Positions 18,133 through 26,422 of a stretch of DNA of 64,000 nt are shown here, in pieces. A program made the position numbers and the translations under genes. Source of the stretch: Flavobacteriales bacterium UBA7468 (lineage in GTDB: Bacteria; Bacteroidota; Bacteroidia; Flavobacteriales_D; Crocinitomicaceae); NCBI GenBank assembly GCA_002478565.1, contig DLPC01000018.1, forward strand, positions 160,263 to 224,262, read 5' to 3'. Position 1 is the stretch's first letter, and each line of letters begins with the position of its first letter. A model generated the notes under the pieces. It worked only from the letters and a program-made list of their open reading frames with translations. It searched no databases and had not been told where the DNA came from.

Positions 18133-18966
18133 TTAGTGTGAGGATGCCCCTGGAAAGGCAAGTTCTTTGATAATGATGTAAAGACCCATCACCAAAACAA
18201 ACCAACCAAATCCTTTTTTAAGCGCAGCGCCATCAATTTTTTTAGACAATTGATTCCCAATAAAAATTCCAATAATTGCCAAGATTGTCACTACGCCTAA
18301 AAGTGTCCAATCCATTTTGTCAGAATTTTCCAAAACATCACCAGTAAAACCAATTAATGATTTTGCGGCTATAATCAACAAACTTGTTCCTACAGCCTGT
18401 TTCATAGGTAATTTGGATAGCATCACCAATGCTGGAATGATGAGAAAGCCTCCACCTGCTCCAACTAAACCAGTCAAGACGCCAACAACACTCCCTTCGA
18501 GAAGAATCATTGGATAATTAAAAACGCGTGGTGCAGTACTATCCAATTCCTCTTTTTTCTTATCCCTAATCATGGAAACTGAAGCGGCAACCATCAAAAT
18601 AGCAAATAAGAGCATCATTGCTAATGCTTTTGTAAATGGTAAATCTCCAATCGAAAATATTGTGTTTGGAATGGCAGGCACCAAAACTTTTCTGGTTACG
18701 AACACAGCAATGATCGAAGGAATTCCAAAAACAATCGCTGTTTTTAAGTCGATCATCCCAGACCTGTATTTAGGAAAAGCGCCAACAAGGCTACTTAAGC
18801 CAACGATAAAAAGGGAGTAAGCTGTTGCTAAAACAGGATCAACTTTAAAAAGATAAACTAATACCGGAACTGTAAGAATTGATCCTCCACCTCCGATTAA
18901 ACCAAGTGATATCCCGATCAATGTACTGGCAAAAAGCCCAAAAATTGTAAGTAAGTCAAACGCCAT
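18133..18966 (-). CDS. TauE/SafE family sulfite (sulfonate) exporter
   Basis: Integral inner-membrane permease with about eight hydrophobic segments arranged as two homologous halves, each opening with the family glycine motif: GLIGGGGSILTVPVL near the N-terminus and GLVGAGGGFLIIPAL in the second half. The ATG at 18966 is preferred to an upstream TTG. TauE/SafE proteins export sulfite or organosulfur anions. Its place between the porin and SoxB-like genes fits removal of sulfite produced by the persulfide dioxygenases of the same operon. The spacing of 30 bp after the porin and 60 bp before the SoxB-like ATG supports one transcript. Confidence 0.88.
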   Translation of the reverse strand: MAFDLLTIFGLFASTLIGISLGLIGGGGSILTVPVLVYLFKVDPVLATAYSLFIVGLSSLVGAFPKYRSGMIDLKTAIVFGIPSIIAVFVTRKVLVPAIPNTIFSIGDLPFTKALAMMLLFAILMVAASVSMIRDKKKEELDSTAPRVFNYPMILLEGSVVGVLTGLVGAGGGFLIIPALVMLSKLPMKQAVGTSLLIIAAKSLIGFTGDVLENSDKMDWTLLGVVTILAIIGIFIGNQLSKKIDGAALKKGFGWFVLVMGLYIIIKELAFPGASSH

Positions 18967-18996
18967 GATGGTCAAATAAAAAAGTATGAAAAATAG

Positions 18997-20466
18997 TTAG
19001 AAATGATAGTTGAGTACAAAATTGGTGAGTAACATATTCACCTTGTTGAACTCGTATTTAGGGTTATTATAAGTTTCCCCAACACCGTATTTGCACACCA
19101 AAAGTAATTGACCTTCTAGACCTTGCATGAGGTGATTTAATTTCATCCGAAGGTCAATATTCATTTGCAAATAGCTCGGCATGCCGTATTTATTCAGCGC
19201 ATAATTTTTGACATCTGGTAAGCTAAAGTAACCAAAGGCGATACCGCTTTTTTGATACAAGGAACTTTTATTTTGATTTTCTATTTTAAAAACAAAGGCA
19301 TGAACATCACCAAAACCTTCATTTCTCTCGCGGGGCATAAATGTGAAAAATGGATCACGACCCCACTCTCGAGCAAAAAGATATCTTCCCTCAGCTGTAA
19401 TACGGTTATAATTCAATGAATAATGCCATCTTTCAAATTCCAATTTGGTACGAAATCCGTAAGTCATGGACTTTGATCCAGCTTGCATGTAGGTCTTGTT
19501 GGGGTCTTCATTGCCGCCGTCGGCAAGCGCCCATTGTCTGATAAATTGCGCGCCATTTTGCCAATTAAACTGCCCAAGTTTGAACGTATGAATTGCCTGG
19601 TGAAAGGTGCTATTTAAAATACCCGGAAGATGATAATCCCAGGCCTGGTATTCAAGCTGCTTGTTGATGTGATATTGAAAGGAAGCGACCCCAATAAATG
19701 GCAATTCTAAATTTTCTCTGAAATGAGCAGGAGCACCATTCACATCTACACCTTGGCTATATAAACCTATGGATTCTGCCCCCTTGTACCATTTGGTTGT
19801 ACTTCTCGGAGAAATGGCTGTGAGTATTCCGCCTTGGAAGCGAATTTTTTCATTGATCACTTGGTCTACCCATAAGCCCTCGACACCTGTACCTCTCATA
19901 CGACCATCCTGAATATTTATTAATGGCGAGTTAATCAATTGCCTACCTAAAATTATTTTCCCTCTTTTAAAATTATATTTGAGATACAATTCTTCCAAAC
20001 GATCCATATCCCTATGATTATCAGGATTTTCAATATCAAATAAACCAATTTCATAACGACTCAATTGTCCTGTTATTGGGTCTGGATCATGCAAAACTGA
20101 TGAACCGATATTGAAAAAATAAAAACCACTTACAGCAAATTGAAAATGATGAAAAGAATTGGTTTCAAAGCGCAGGCCTCCACCAATAGCATTGGCAAAA
20201 TAGTCTGATAAGGCACCTTCATTGGTGGTTTGGCTGAAAAAATAGCGGAAATGACCTGCAGTTGAACCTGTTTTGAATGCGTATAACAAGGAAGTTGAGT
20301 CCAAGACATCTTGTGGCTTACCTTTCCACATAATTGGCTGTTCAGATAACTCGTGGTGTTGCGCAAAGTAGCCTTGAAAGAGAAAAAATGTCAATAAAAA
20401 ACTAAAAAACAATCGTTTCTTCCAGAAATGCTGTAAACCGGTTTTCTCCTTATCCATTCTTTGCAT
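18997..20466 (-). CDS. OprD-like outer-membrane porin
   Basis: A 489-residue protein with a signal peptide (about 15-36, ending GYFAQ; start 20466 or 20457). Features typical of the OprD-like porins of Bacteroidota are visible: AGHFRYFF, DYFANAIGGGLRFET, DPDPITGQLSRYEIGLFD, DRLEELYLKYNF and NIQDGRMRGTGVEG, then alternating beta-strands and a terminal aromatic strand ending LNYHF. An 18-strand substrate-selective barrel is expected. Because it lies inside a thiosulfate-type operon between tsdA-like and tauE-like genes, it is a good candidate for diffusion of a sulfur oxyanion or polythionate through the outer membrane. The substrate is inference; the barrel is well supported. Confidence 0.78.
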   Translation of the reverse strand: MQRMDKEKTGLQHFWKKRLFFSFLLTFFLFQGYFAQHHELSEQPIMWKGKPQDVLDSTSLLYAFKTGSTAGHFRYFFSQTTNEGALSDYFANAIGGGLRFETNSFHHFQFAVSGFYFFNIGSSVLHDPDPITGQLSRYEIGLFDIENPDNHRDMDRLEELYLKYNFKRGKIILGRQLINSPLINIQDGRMRGTGVEGLWVDQVINEKIRFQGGILTAISPRSTTKWYKGAESIGLYSQGVDVNGAPAHFRENLELPFIGVASFQYHINKQLEYQAWDYHLPGILNSTFHQAIHTFKLGQFNWQNGAQFIRQWALADGGNEDPNKTYMQAGSKSMTYGFRTKLEFERWHYSLNYNRITAEGRYLFAREWGRDPFFTFMPRERNEGFGDVHAFVFKIENQNKSSLYQKSGIAFGYFSLPDVKNYALNKYGMPSYLQMNIDLRMKLNHLMQGLEGQLLLVCKYGVGETYNNPKYEFNKVNMLLTNFVLNYHF

Positions 20467-20505
20467 TACTTATATTTAGAATTAAACGCGTTGGTAATTT
20501 TAGCT

Positions 20506-21468
20506 TTACTTTTTATTTTTTTTCATTGCTGTAAAAGGGCCATACTTATGTTGCAGTTCTGAGAATTGATCCGCATAGGGGCCAAATGGATGATCGATTG
20601 GTTTTTTACTGATATCTGGCCAATCCTGAGGTACCGCTTTGTGTGGTCGCGGCTTACTTTCAATGTAAGCGGCAACATCCCAAGCGTCTTCATCTGAAAG
20701 CTCTGGCGCTTCATGACTTACTCCTAATGGCATGTTGTATTTAACATATTTGGCCATATTACTAATTCTACTCAAACCAGCCGCATTATTGAAACTACGA
20801 GGGCCCCATAAAGGTGGATATACATATGATTGACCAATTCCATCTATAATACCTTGTCCATTTGACTGATGACAACTCGCACAACGCAATTCATATACCC
20901 CCTTACCCCTTGAAGGATCTGCTGCCCTGTTTAAAAATGGTAAGTCTTTGAGTCCTGAACCAGCAGCTTTTTCACCTTTTTTCACATTTTCACCAAGGAA
21001 TTTCATGTAGGCGACCATCGCACGCATTTCCTTGCTATTTTCCAAAAGTGGTTTGCCATTTAAGCTGCGTTCAAAGCAATCATTGATGCGCTTTTCAATG
21101 CTTTCCATCTTGCCGCTTCTTGCTCTCACTTTTGGATAAGTAGAGGCAACCGAACCATAATTGTTTCCGAAGGGTTTGGTGCCGGCATTCAGGTGGCAAT
21201 TCTGACAATTGAGGCCATTTGTTTGCTGTGCAATTCGACCCTTTGGACCAAAATAATAGGCGGTGTAAATAATTAAGTCACGGCCGTAAAGCACCTCCTT
21301 CGATTTTTGATCGTCTTTGATATCAAACACATCTAAGGGCTGCCAAAATTCGCTGAGTGGCGTTGCTTGTATTTGCTGGGCTTCTGAAAGAGTCTGGTGA
21401 TTATCTACAACCCCACCACAGGAAAACAACAATAAAGTCAGCGCAAATAAAACAACGATTGATTTCAT
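20506..21468 (-). CDS. tsdA: TsdA-like diheme cytochrome c (thiosulfate dehydrogenase/tetrathionate reductase), lipoprotein
   Basis: TsdA interconverts thiosulfate and tetrathionate in the periplasm. The ATG at 21468 gives a lipoprotein signal with lipobox LLFSC (Cys17); a TTG at 21483 is rejected. Two c-type heme sites are present, C88-x-x-C91-H92 (CQNCH) and C196-x-x-C199-H200 (CASCH). TsdA-type context surrounds them: NGLNCQNCHLNAGTKPFGN, the segment KRINDCFERSLNGKPL with Cys131 as candidate distal ligand of heme 1, YVYPPLWGPRSFN, KYVKYNMPLG and the tail GPYADQFSELQHKYGPF. Lipidation would tether it to a membrane, unlike soluble TsdA. It is in the sulfur operon, 11 bp after the DUF6691 gene. 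Direction of catalysis cannot be told from sequence. Confidence 0.88.
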   Translation of the reverse strand: MKSIVVLFALTLLLFSCGGVVDNHQTLSEAQQIQATPLSEFWQPLDVFDIKDDQKSKEVLYGRDLIIYTAYYFGPKGRIAQQTNGLNCQNCHLNAGTKPFGNNYGSVASTYPKVRARSGKMESIEKRINDCFERSLNGKPLLENSKEMRAMVAYMKFLGENVKKGEKAAGSGLKDLPFLNRAADPSRGKGVYELRCASCHQSNGQGIIDGIGQSYVYPPLWGPRSFNNAAGLSRISNMAKYVKYNMPLGVSHEAPELSDEDAWDVAAYIESKPRPHKAVPQDWPDISKKPIDHPFGPYADQFSELQHKYGPFTAMKKNKK

Positions 21469-21479
21469 AATAAAACTAA

Positions 21480-21893
21480 TCAATGAGGTAATTTATTCTG
21501 AAATACACCATATAAATAAGTGCCAATTGCCGCAAAAAGTACAACAATGGTGAAACTCAAGTAGCCGTAGCCGATGTTGACGACCATTGGGCCCGGGCAA
21601 GCCCCGCTAAGTGCCCAACCCAAACCGAAAATTGAACCACCGATCAGGTAACGCCAAAAAGACTTTTCCTTTGGTGCAAAATTGATCGGGTTGCCTTGAT
21701 AATCTTTCCAGTTGAATTTTTTAATGAGTGCGGTTCCAATGACCCCTAAAAATACAGCTGTTCCGATAATTCCATACATATGAAAATTCTGAAAACGAAA
21801 CATTTCTTGGATACGGTACCAACTCAATGCTTGAGATTTTGCCATCACGATGCCAAACAAGATCCCAACAATTAAAAACTTGATTAATTTCAT
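21480..21893 (-). CDS. YeeE/YedE-family transporter half (DUF6691)
   Basis: Small inner-membrane protein of about 137 residues with four hydrophobic segments. The ATG at 21893 starts two bases after the preceding stop; the open frame upstream only overlaps that gene. The signature GGSIFGLGWALSGACPGP contains the conserved Cys of the YeeE/YedE fold. In many bacteria the transporter is split into two adjacent half-genes, as here. YeeE imports thiosulfate, and other members are linked to sulfane-sulfur traffic. It probably pairs with the protein encoded at 21896-22453. Confidence 0.88.
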   Translation of the reverse strand: MKLIKFLIVGILFGIVMAKSQALSWYRIQEMFRFQNFHMYGIIGTAVFLGVIGTALIKKFNWKDYQGNPINFAPKEKSFWRYLIGGSIFGLGWALSGACPGPMVVNIGYGYLSFTIVVLFAAIGTYLYGVFQNKLPH

Positions 21894-21895
21894 GA

Positions 21896-22453
21896 TTAAA
21901 AAATGAGAGGGAAAATAATATGGGTCATTAGTAATCCGCCAATAAAGAAGCCAATAACGGCTATCAAGGAAGGTAGCTGCAGATTGGAAATTCCGGAAAT
22001 AGCATGCCCAGAGGTGCAACCACCTGCATAGCGAGAGCCAAAACCAACAAGTAGGCCTCCGATTGAGAGCACAGCAAATCCTTTGAGTGTAAACAATGCA
22101 TCCCAGCTAAATAATTCTGCCGGCTGAACCTCCTTTGCTTCTGAAAACCCTAGCTTGGATAAGTCATTGGCTGTACTTTCAGCAATTTGAAAAAGTGATC
22201 CATCATTTAAAAATTGATTTGCGATATAGCCGCCTATGATTGCTCCTACCAAAAAGACCAGGTTCCAAGATTGCGTGCGCCAATCGAAATCAAAGAATTT
22301 CACACGCTTTCCGGCACCGGCAATGCTACACAAGGTTCTGAGATTGGAGGAAAATCCGAAACTTTTTCCAAAGAAAAGCATTAAGAACATGACCGCAGAA
22401 ATAATGATTCCTGAGAACCACCATGGCCATGGTTTCAATATAAAATCGAGCAT
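21896..22453 (-). CDS. YeeE/YedE-family sulfur transporter half
   Basis: A 185-residue inner-membrane protein with about five hydrophobic segments and the hallmark GFGSRYAGGCTSGHAISG, containing the Cys that in YeeE relays thiosulfate sulfur across the membrane. It is followed after 2 bp by its partner half (21893-21480) and preceded 45 bp upstream by the universal stress gene. Together the two halves provide uptake of thiosulfate or transfer of sulfane sulfur to the cytoplasmic MBL-rhodanese enzymes of the operon. Family call is strong; the transported species is inferred. Confidence 0.9.
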   Translation of the reverse strand: MLDFILKPWPWWFSGIIISAVMFLMLFFGKSFGFSSNLRTLCSIAGAGKRVKFFDFDWRTQSWNLVFLVGAIIGGYIANQFLNDGSLFQIAESTANDLSKLGFSEAKEVQPAELFSWDALFTLKGFAVLSIGGLLVGFGSRYAGGCTSGHAISGISNLQLPSLIAVIGFFIGGLLMTHIIFPLIF

Positions 22454-22498
22454 AATGTTGGGTTTAGTATGGTTTGAAGTAAAAATTATCGTTTCAAT

Positions 22499-23317
22499 CT
22501 AGATATGAAAAGTTAAAATAGGTTTATACATATGGTTCACCAATTTTTCGGTAGCACTTTTATGGAAAATTCCACCTTTGGCATGGGTGCCAATTAAAAG
22601 AAAATCAACACTTTGCATTTGATCAAAATGTAAAACACCTTGTTCCACATCTTTTTCAAGCAATATGTGTTTTCTAACATGCGCTAGTTGATGTGAAGTT
22701 GCAAATTGATCCATTGCTTTTAATACTTGATCCTTGTCAGAATCTGTTTTTAAGAATTCTAACAAATGAACCTGATGCGCAAAGGCTTGAATAATAGCTA
22801 AAGACGCTTTGGGTAAAGTAAGTGCCTCTTTATCAAATTGATGTACTAATAGAATTTCTTGGGGTTGCCAATCACTTCTATCGCACATTAATGACAACAC
22901 CGGTACACTTGACTGTCGAACAACGTGTTGTGTTTTGCTTCCGCTTAGTTTTTCAACCCAGCCATCCGTGCCTTTAGTTCCCATGACAATCAAATCAAAG
23001 TTTTGCGCTTCAGCATAATTACTCAGCGCATCTACTGTCGGGCCCACAAGAATGTGGTGACCTGCAAAATCACCTTCAATTGCTTGTAATTTTTGTAATG
23101 CAATATCTCTCTGAACTTTGATATATCCCGGATCTATTTCACCACAAGTAATGATGTTACCGTCTGGCAAAATACTCACTGTCTCAGGAAATGGCAAAAC
23201 ATGAGCAAGATGAATTTCTATAGCTACTTTTTTTGCTAATTGCTGCAATAAAATTTGAGCATAGGTGGCTTGAACCGAAAAATTAGTCGGGAGTAAAACC
23301 TTGAGTGCTGTTGCCAT
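22499..23317 (-). CDS. Universal stress protein, tandem UspA domains
   Basis: About 272 residues, two Usp folds in tandem. The start ATG at 23317 (MATALKVLLPTNFS) is the usual Usp beginning; upstream in-frame codons overlap the end of the MBL gene. The first domain has an ATP-binding-type loop, LIVMGTKGTDGWVEKLSGS; the second is more divergent (LLIGTHAKGGIFHKSATEKL). Usp proteins are cytoplasmic and respond to stress or energy state. Its place as gene 2 of the sulfur operon suggests coupling of the pathway to redox or energy stress; this is inference. Confidence 0.87.
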   Translation of the reverse strand: MATALKVLLPTNFSVQATYAQILLQQLAKKVAIEIHLAHVLPFPETVSILPDGNIITCGEIDPGYIKVQRDIALQKLQAIEGDFAGHHILVGPTVDALSNYAEAQNFDLIVMGTKGTDGWVEKLSGSKTQHVVRQSSVPVLSLMCDRSDWQPQEILLVHQFDKEALTLPKASLAIIQAFAHQVHLLEFLKTDSDKDQVLKAMDQFATSHQLAHVRKHILLEKDVEQGVLHFDQMQSVDFLLIGTHAKGGIFHKSATEKLVNHMYKPILTFHI

Positions 23318-23349
23318 AGTGAAAAGAATTTTAGCGCGTCGACACAAAC

Positions 23350-24765
23350 TTATTGTTTCATGACTTTGCTTTGGCACACAAAATCAGTTCTTGGAACTTC
23401 TGTTTTTGAAATCGCACCAAAGCCACCTTCAACTTCTGTAAAATTGCGGTATCCGCGCGCTTGTAAAATGGATGCCGCAATCATGCTGCGGTAACCACCT
23501 GCACAATGCATAAAGAAATGTTGATCCGGTTGAATATCTTTGGTCCAATCATTGATGTAAGCAAGCGGCTTACTGTAAGCATCTTCAACATGTTCAGCTT
23601 CGTATTCGCTTTCTTTACGCACATCAATCACCATTGACTTGCCCGCCTCAAAGCGTTTTGCAAATTCTTCTGCAGAGATGCGCTCTAATTGATCTGTTTC
23701 TTTTCCGGCATTTTTCCATGCATCAAATCCGCCTTCAAGATAACCCAAAACACCATCAAAACCGACTCGGCTCAAACGTGTAACGACCTCTTCTTCTGTA
23801 CCTGGTTCAGTTACCAATACAATTTGTTGTTTGACATCACCAATAAGTGCCCCTACCCATGGAGCAAAATCTCCTTTAATTCCAATATTTATAGATTGTG
23901 GAATAAAACCTTGATGAAAATCAGCGGCTAATCGTGTATCTAAAATCATGGCGCCAGTCGATTCCACTAAGGTTTCAAATGCTGCAGGGCTCAAGGCCGT
24001 CAACGCTCTCTTTTTAACATCTTCAAAACGGTCATAGCCTTTTTTATTCATGGCTACATTAAATCCAAAATAAGCTGGCGGAGGCAATAATCCGTCTGTC
24101 ACAGCAGCAATAAATGCTTCCTTGTTTGGCTGATTCAAAGCATAGTTCATTTTCTTTTGGTTACCGAGTGTGTCAACAGTTTCTTTCATCATGTTTTTTC
24201 CACATGCAGAACCAGCACCATGCGCAGGATAAACCGTAATGTCATCTGCCAAAGGCATGATTTTAGTCATCAATGAGTCGTAAAGTAATCCGGCCAATTG
24301 CTCTTGGGTCATGTCCGCTGCTTTTTGCGCAAGATCTGGACGCCCGACATCACCTAAGAAAAGTGTATCGCCCGAAAAAATGGCCTCTTCTTTTCCATCC
24401 GCATTGATCAAAAGATAAGTTGTACTTTCCATTGTGTGCCCTGGAGTGTGTAAAACTTTGATTTTAATCTGACCAATTTCAAATACCTGACCATCCTCAG
24501 CTATTATGGCTTCAAATTCAGGCTTTGCAGTTGGGCCATATACAATTGGAGCACCTGTTTGCGCGCTTAAGTCAAGATGACCTGATACGAAATCAGCATG
24601 AAAATGTGTTTCGAAAATATATTTAAGTTTGACACCATCAGCTTTGATTCTATCCAGATAAGGTTGAATTTCACGCAAGGGATCAATTATAAATGCTTCG
24701 TTGTTGCTCACAACATAATAAGCACCTTGAGCGAGGCAACCGGTATAAATTTGTTCTATTTTCAT
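23350..24765 (-). CDS. MBL-fold persulfide dioxygenase-like protein fused to two rhodanese domains (paralogue 1)
   Basis: The ETHE1/Blh-type metallo-beta-lactamase domain (about 1-240) oxidises low-molecular-weight persulfides to sulfite. Iron ligands are visible: H54, H56 and D58 in THFHADF, H110 in PGHTMEST, D133 in GDTLFLGDVGRPDL and H182 in AHGAGS. Two rhodanese domains follow. The first (about 255-350) has Thr319 where the catalytic Cys would be and is probably inactive; the second (about 360-460) has an active loop HCAGGYRS with Cys421. It is cytoplasmic, with no signal. It is the first gene of the eight-gene operon and follows a palindromic operator at 24824-24839. It is a full-length paralogue of the gene at 24925. 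Confidence 0.9.
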   Translation of the reverse strand: MKIEQIYTGCLAQGAYYVVSNNEAFIIDPLREIQPYLDRIKADGVKLKYIFETHFHADFVSGHLDLSAQTGAPIVYGPTAKPEFEAIIAEDGQVFEIGQIKIKVLHTPGHTMESTTYLLINADGKEEAIFSGDTLFLGDVGRPDLAQKAADMTQEQLAGLLYDSLMTKIMPLADDITVYPAHGAGSACGKNMMKETVDTLGNQKKMNYALNQPNKEAFIAAVTDGLLPPPAYFGFNVAMNKKGYDRFEDVKKRALTALSPAAFETLVESTGAMILDTRLAADFHQGFIPQSINIGIKGDFAPWVGALIGDVKQQIVLVTEPGTEEEVVTRLSRVGFDGVLGYLEGGFDAWKNAGKETDQLERISAEEFAKRFEAGKSMVIDVRKESEYEAEHVEDAYSKPLAYINDWTKDIQPDQHFFMHCAGGYRSMIAASILQARGYRNFTEVEGGFGAISKTEVPRTDFVCQSKVMKQ

Positions 24766-24794
24766 TTTGTTAGGGTTTAGAAAATTATCTGTAT

Positions 24795-24802
24795 CAAAAG
24801 TA
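24795..24802 (-). promoter_or_regulatory. Promoter -7 box of the eight-gene sulfur operon
   Basis: On the minus strand this reads TACTTTTG, a full match to TAnnTTTG. It lies 29 bp upstream of the ATG at 24765 and exactly 21 bp downstream of the operator edge at 24824. No good -33 hexamer is present, which fits activator dependence. Confidence 0.65.
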
Positions 24803-24823
24803 TCTATTCAAAACGTATTTCAG

Positions 24824-24839
24824 TGTAACAAGTGTTACA
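24824..24839. promoter_or_regulatory. Operator 1: TGTAAC-N4-GTTACA
   Basis: Perfect inverted repeat TGTAACAAGTGTTACA. Its centre is 33 bp upstream of the centre of the -7 box, about -40 to -41 from the expected start of transcription. The same motif at the same spacing occurs at 26386 and 27879. Binding by a Crp/Fnr-type dimer is a possibility; the regulator is unknown. Confidence 0.75.
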
Positions 24840-24881
24840 AAGCTTAATTGTGCAAATCAAATTTATTATTCAAAACAAAAA

Positions 24882-24903
24882 TAGGCCAGGAAAACATGAC
24901 CTA
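24882..24903 (-). terminator. Rho-independent terminator after MBL-rhodanese paralogue 2
   Basis: On the minus strand TAGGTCA and TGGCCTA pair (7 bp with one G-U) around an 8-base loop, followed by a T-run. It lies 21 bp after the stop at 24925 and separates paralogue 2 from the operator of the next operon. Confidence 0.6.
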
Positions 24904-24924
24904 CTTTGAGCATTTAATAAGTTC

Positions 24925-26337
24925 TTACAATAAAGTACTTGGGCAAACGTATGCTGTTTTTGGAGTATTTGTTTTGGCTATTTCTGCCATACCACCGATA
25001 ACATCGACAAAATTGTGAATACCTCTGCTTTTCAATATGGATGCTGCTATCATACTGCGATATCCACCTGCACAATGTAAAATAAAGGACTCATTTTCTG
25101 GAAATTTTGCCAAATGCAGATTGATTTCATTGAGCGGAATATTCACAACATCAACCACATGTTCCGCATTGAATTCACTGCGTTTACGGACATCAAACGT
25201 TGGTACTTTACTTGAGAATTTTGCAGCAAATTCTTCCGCTGAAATGCGTTGAACAACATCTGTCTCACGGCCCTCAGAAACCCAAGCACCGAAGCCACCT
25301 TTAAGATACCCAACAGTGTGGTCATACCCTACTCTTGATAGCCTAATGATTGCCTCTTCTTCACGACCAATTTCGCACACCAACAAAATTTCTTGTTGAA
25401 TGTCACTGATCATCTCACCAACCCACATAGCAAAATTACCGTCTAATCCAATATTGATTGAATTAGGAATAAAGCCCTGTGCAAAAACTTCTGGTGCTCT
25501 GGTATCTAGAATAAGTGCGTTGGTTTCATTGGCAATTAGCTCAAATGAACTCGGTGACAATCCACGATTTCCACGTTCCATAATGGTATCTAATGAATCA
25601 TAACCTTGAATATTCATCAAAACATTTTTTGGAAAATAAGCAGGCGGTGTCGTCAGACCAGTAAGTAATTCATCTATAAATTCTTCTTTGGTCATGTCTG
25701 CTCGCAGCGCATAATTAGTGCGTTTTTGATTACCCAACGTATCTGTAGTTTCCTTACTCATTTTTTTACCACAAGCTGAACCTGCCCCATGATTTGGATA
25801 GACAATTAACTCATCAGCTAAAGGCATAATTTTATTGCGCAAGGAATCGTAAAGATGTGCAGCTAATTTCTGCTCTGTGAGATCAGCGATCACGTGTTGG
25901 GCTAAATCCGGGCGGCCTACATCACCAATAAATAAGGTATCACCAGTAATTATTCCATGTTCCTTACCTGTTTCATCAATCAACAAATAGGTTGTGCTCT
26001 CCATAGTGTGACCCGGTGTATGAATTACCCTGATTGTATAAGCTCCAATTTTAAATTCTTGATTATCCTGTGCAACTATTGCTTCAAAACTAGGTTTTGC
26101 GGTTGGTCCGTAAACGATTTTTGCACCCGTTTTTGTAGCTAAGTCCAAATGCCCAGAAACAAAATCTGCATGAAAATGCGTTTCAAAAACATATTTAATT
26201 TGCGCATGATCAGCAAGGGCTCTGTCGATATATGGTTGAACCTCTCTTAATGGGTCAAATATGGCGGCTTCCCCATTGCTTTCTAGATAGTATGCAGCAT
26301 GTGCAATACAGCCTGTGTAAATTTGTTCTACTTTCAT
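24925..26337 (-). CDS. MBL-fold persulfide dioxygenase-like protein fused to two rhodanese domains (paralogue 2)
   Basis: Same architecture and length (470 residues) as paralogue 1. The metal site is complete: H54, H56, D58, H110, D133, H183. In contrast to paralogue 1, the first rhodanese domain keeps a Cys (C321, in LLVCEIGREEEA) at the catalytic position, although the loop is not canonical; the second has HCAGGYRS with Cys422. It probably acts on persulfides in the cytoplasm. It has its own operator (26386-26401) and terminator, so it is a single-gene unit of the same regulon. A local duplication followed by divergence explains the pair. Confidence 0.9.
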   Translation of the reverse strand: MKVEQIYTGCIAHAAYYLESNGEAAIFDPLREVQPYIDRALADHAQIKYVFETHFHADFVSGHLDLATKTGAKIVYGPTAKPSFEAIVAQDNQEFKIGAYTIRVIHTPGHTMESTTYLLIDETGKEHGIITGDTLFIGDVGRPDLAQHVIADLTEQKLAAHLYDSLRNKIMPLADELIVYPNHGAGSACGKKMSKETTDTLGNQKRTNYALRADMTKEEFIDELLTGLTTPPAYFPKNVLMNIQGYDSLDTIMERGNRGLSPSSFELIANETNALILDTRAPEVFAQGFIPNSINIGLDGNFAMWVGEMISDIQQEILLVCEIGREEEAIIRLSRVGYDHTVGYLKGGFGAWVSEGRETDVVQRISAEEFAAKFSSKVPTFDVRKRSEFNAEHVVDVVNIPLNEINLHLAKFPENESFILHCAGGYRSMIAASILKSRGIHNFVDVIGGMAEIAKTNTPKTAYVCPSTLL

Positions 26338-26356
26338 ATGATTTATTTTTATAGAC

Positions 26357-26364
26357 CAAACTTA
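26357..26364 (-). promoter_or_regulatory. Promoter -7 box of MBL-rhodanese paralogue 2
   Basis: Minus strand TAAGTTTG, a full match to TAnnTTTG, 19 bp before the ATG at 26337 and 21 bp from the operator edge at 26386. Confidence 0.65.
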
Positions 26365-26385
26365 AACGCTTTTGATTTTACGAAC

Positions 26386-26401
26386 TGTGACTCGAGTTAC
26401 T
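26386..26401. promoter_or_regulatory. Operator 2: TGTGAC-N4-GTTACT
   Basis: TGTGACTCGAGTTACT, an imperfect copy of the palindrome at 24824 and 27879 (two outer positions differ). Its position relative to its -7 box is identical to the other two, which supports it despite the mismatches. Confidence 0.65.
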
Positions 26402-26422
26402 TAAAAAACTAATATTTGTCAG

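Noticed and set aside
23318..23377. Upstream start for the universal stress protein
   Set aside because: The extension overlaps the MBL gene end and lacks Usp sequence; MATALKVLLPTNFS at 23317 is the natural start.
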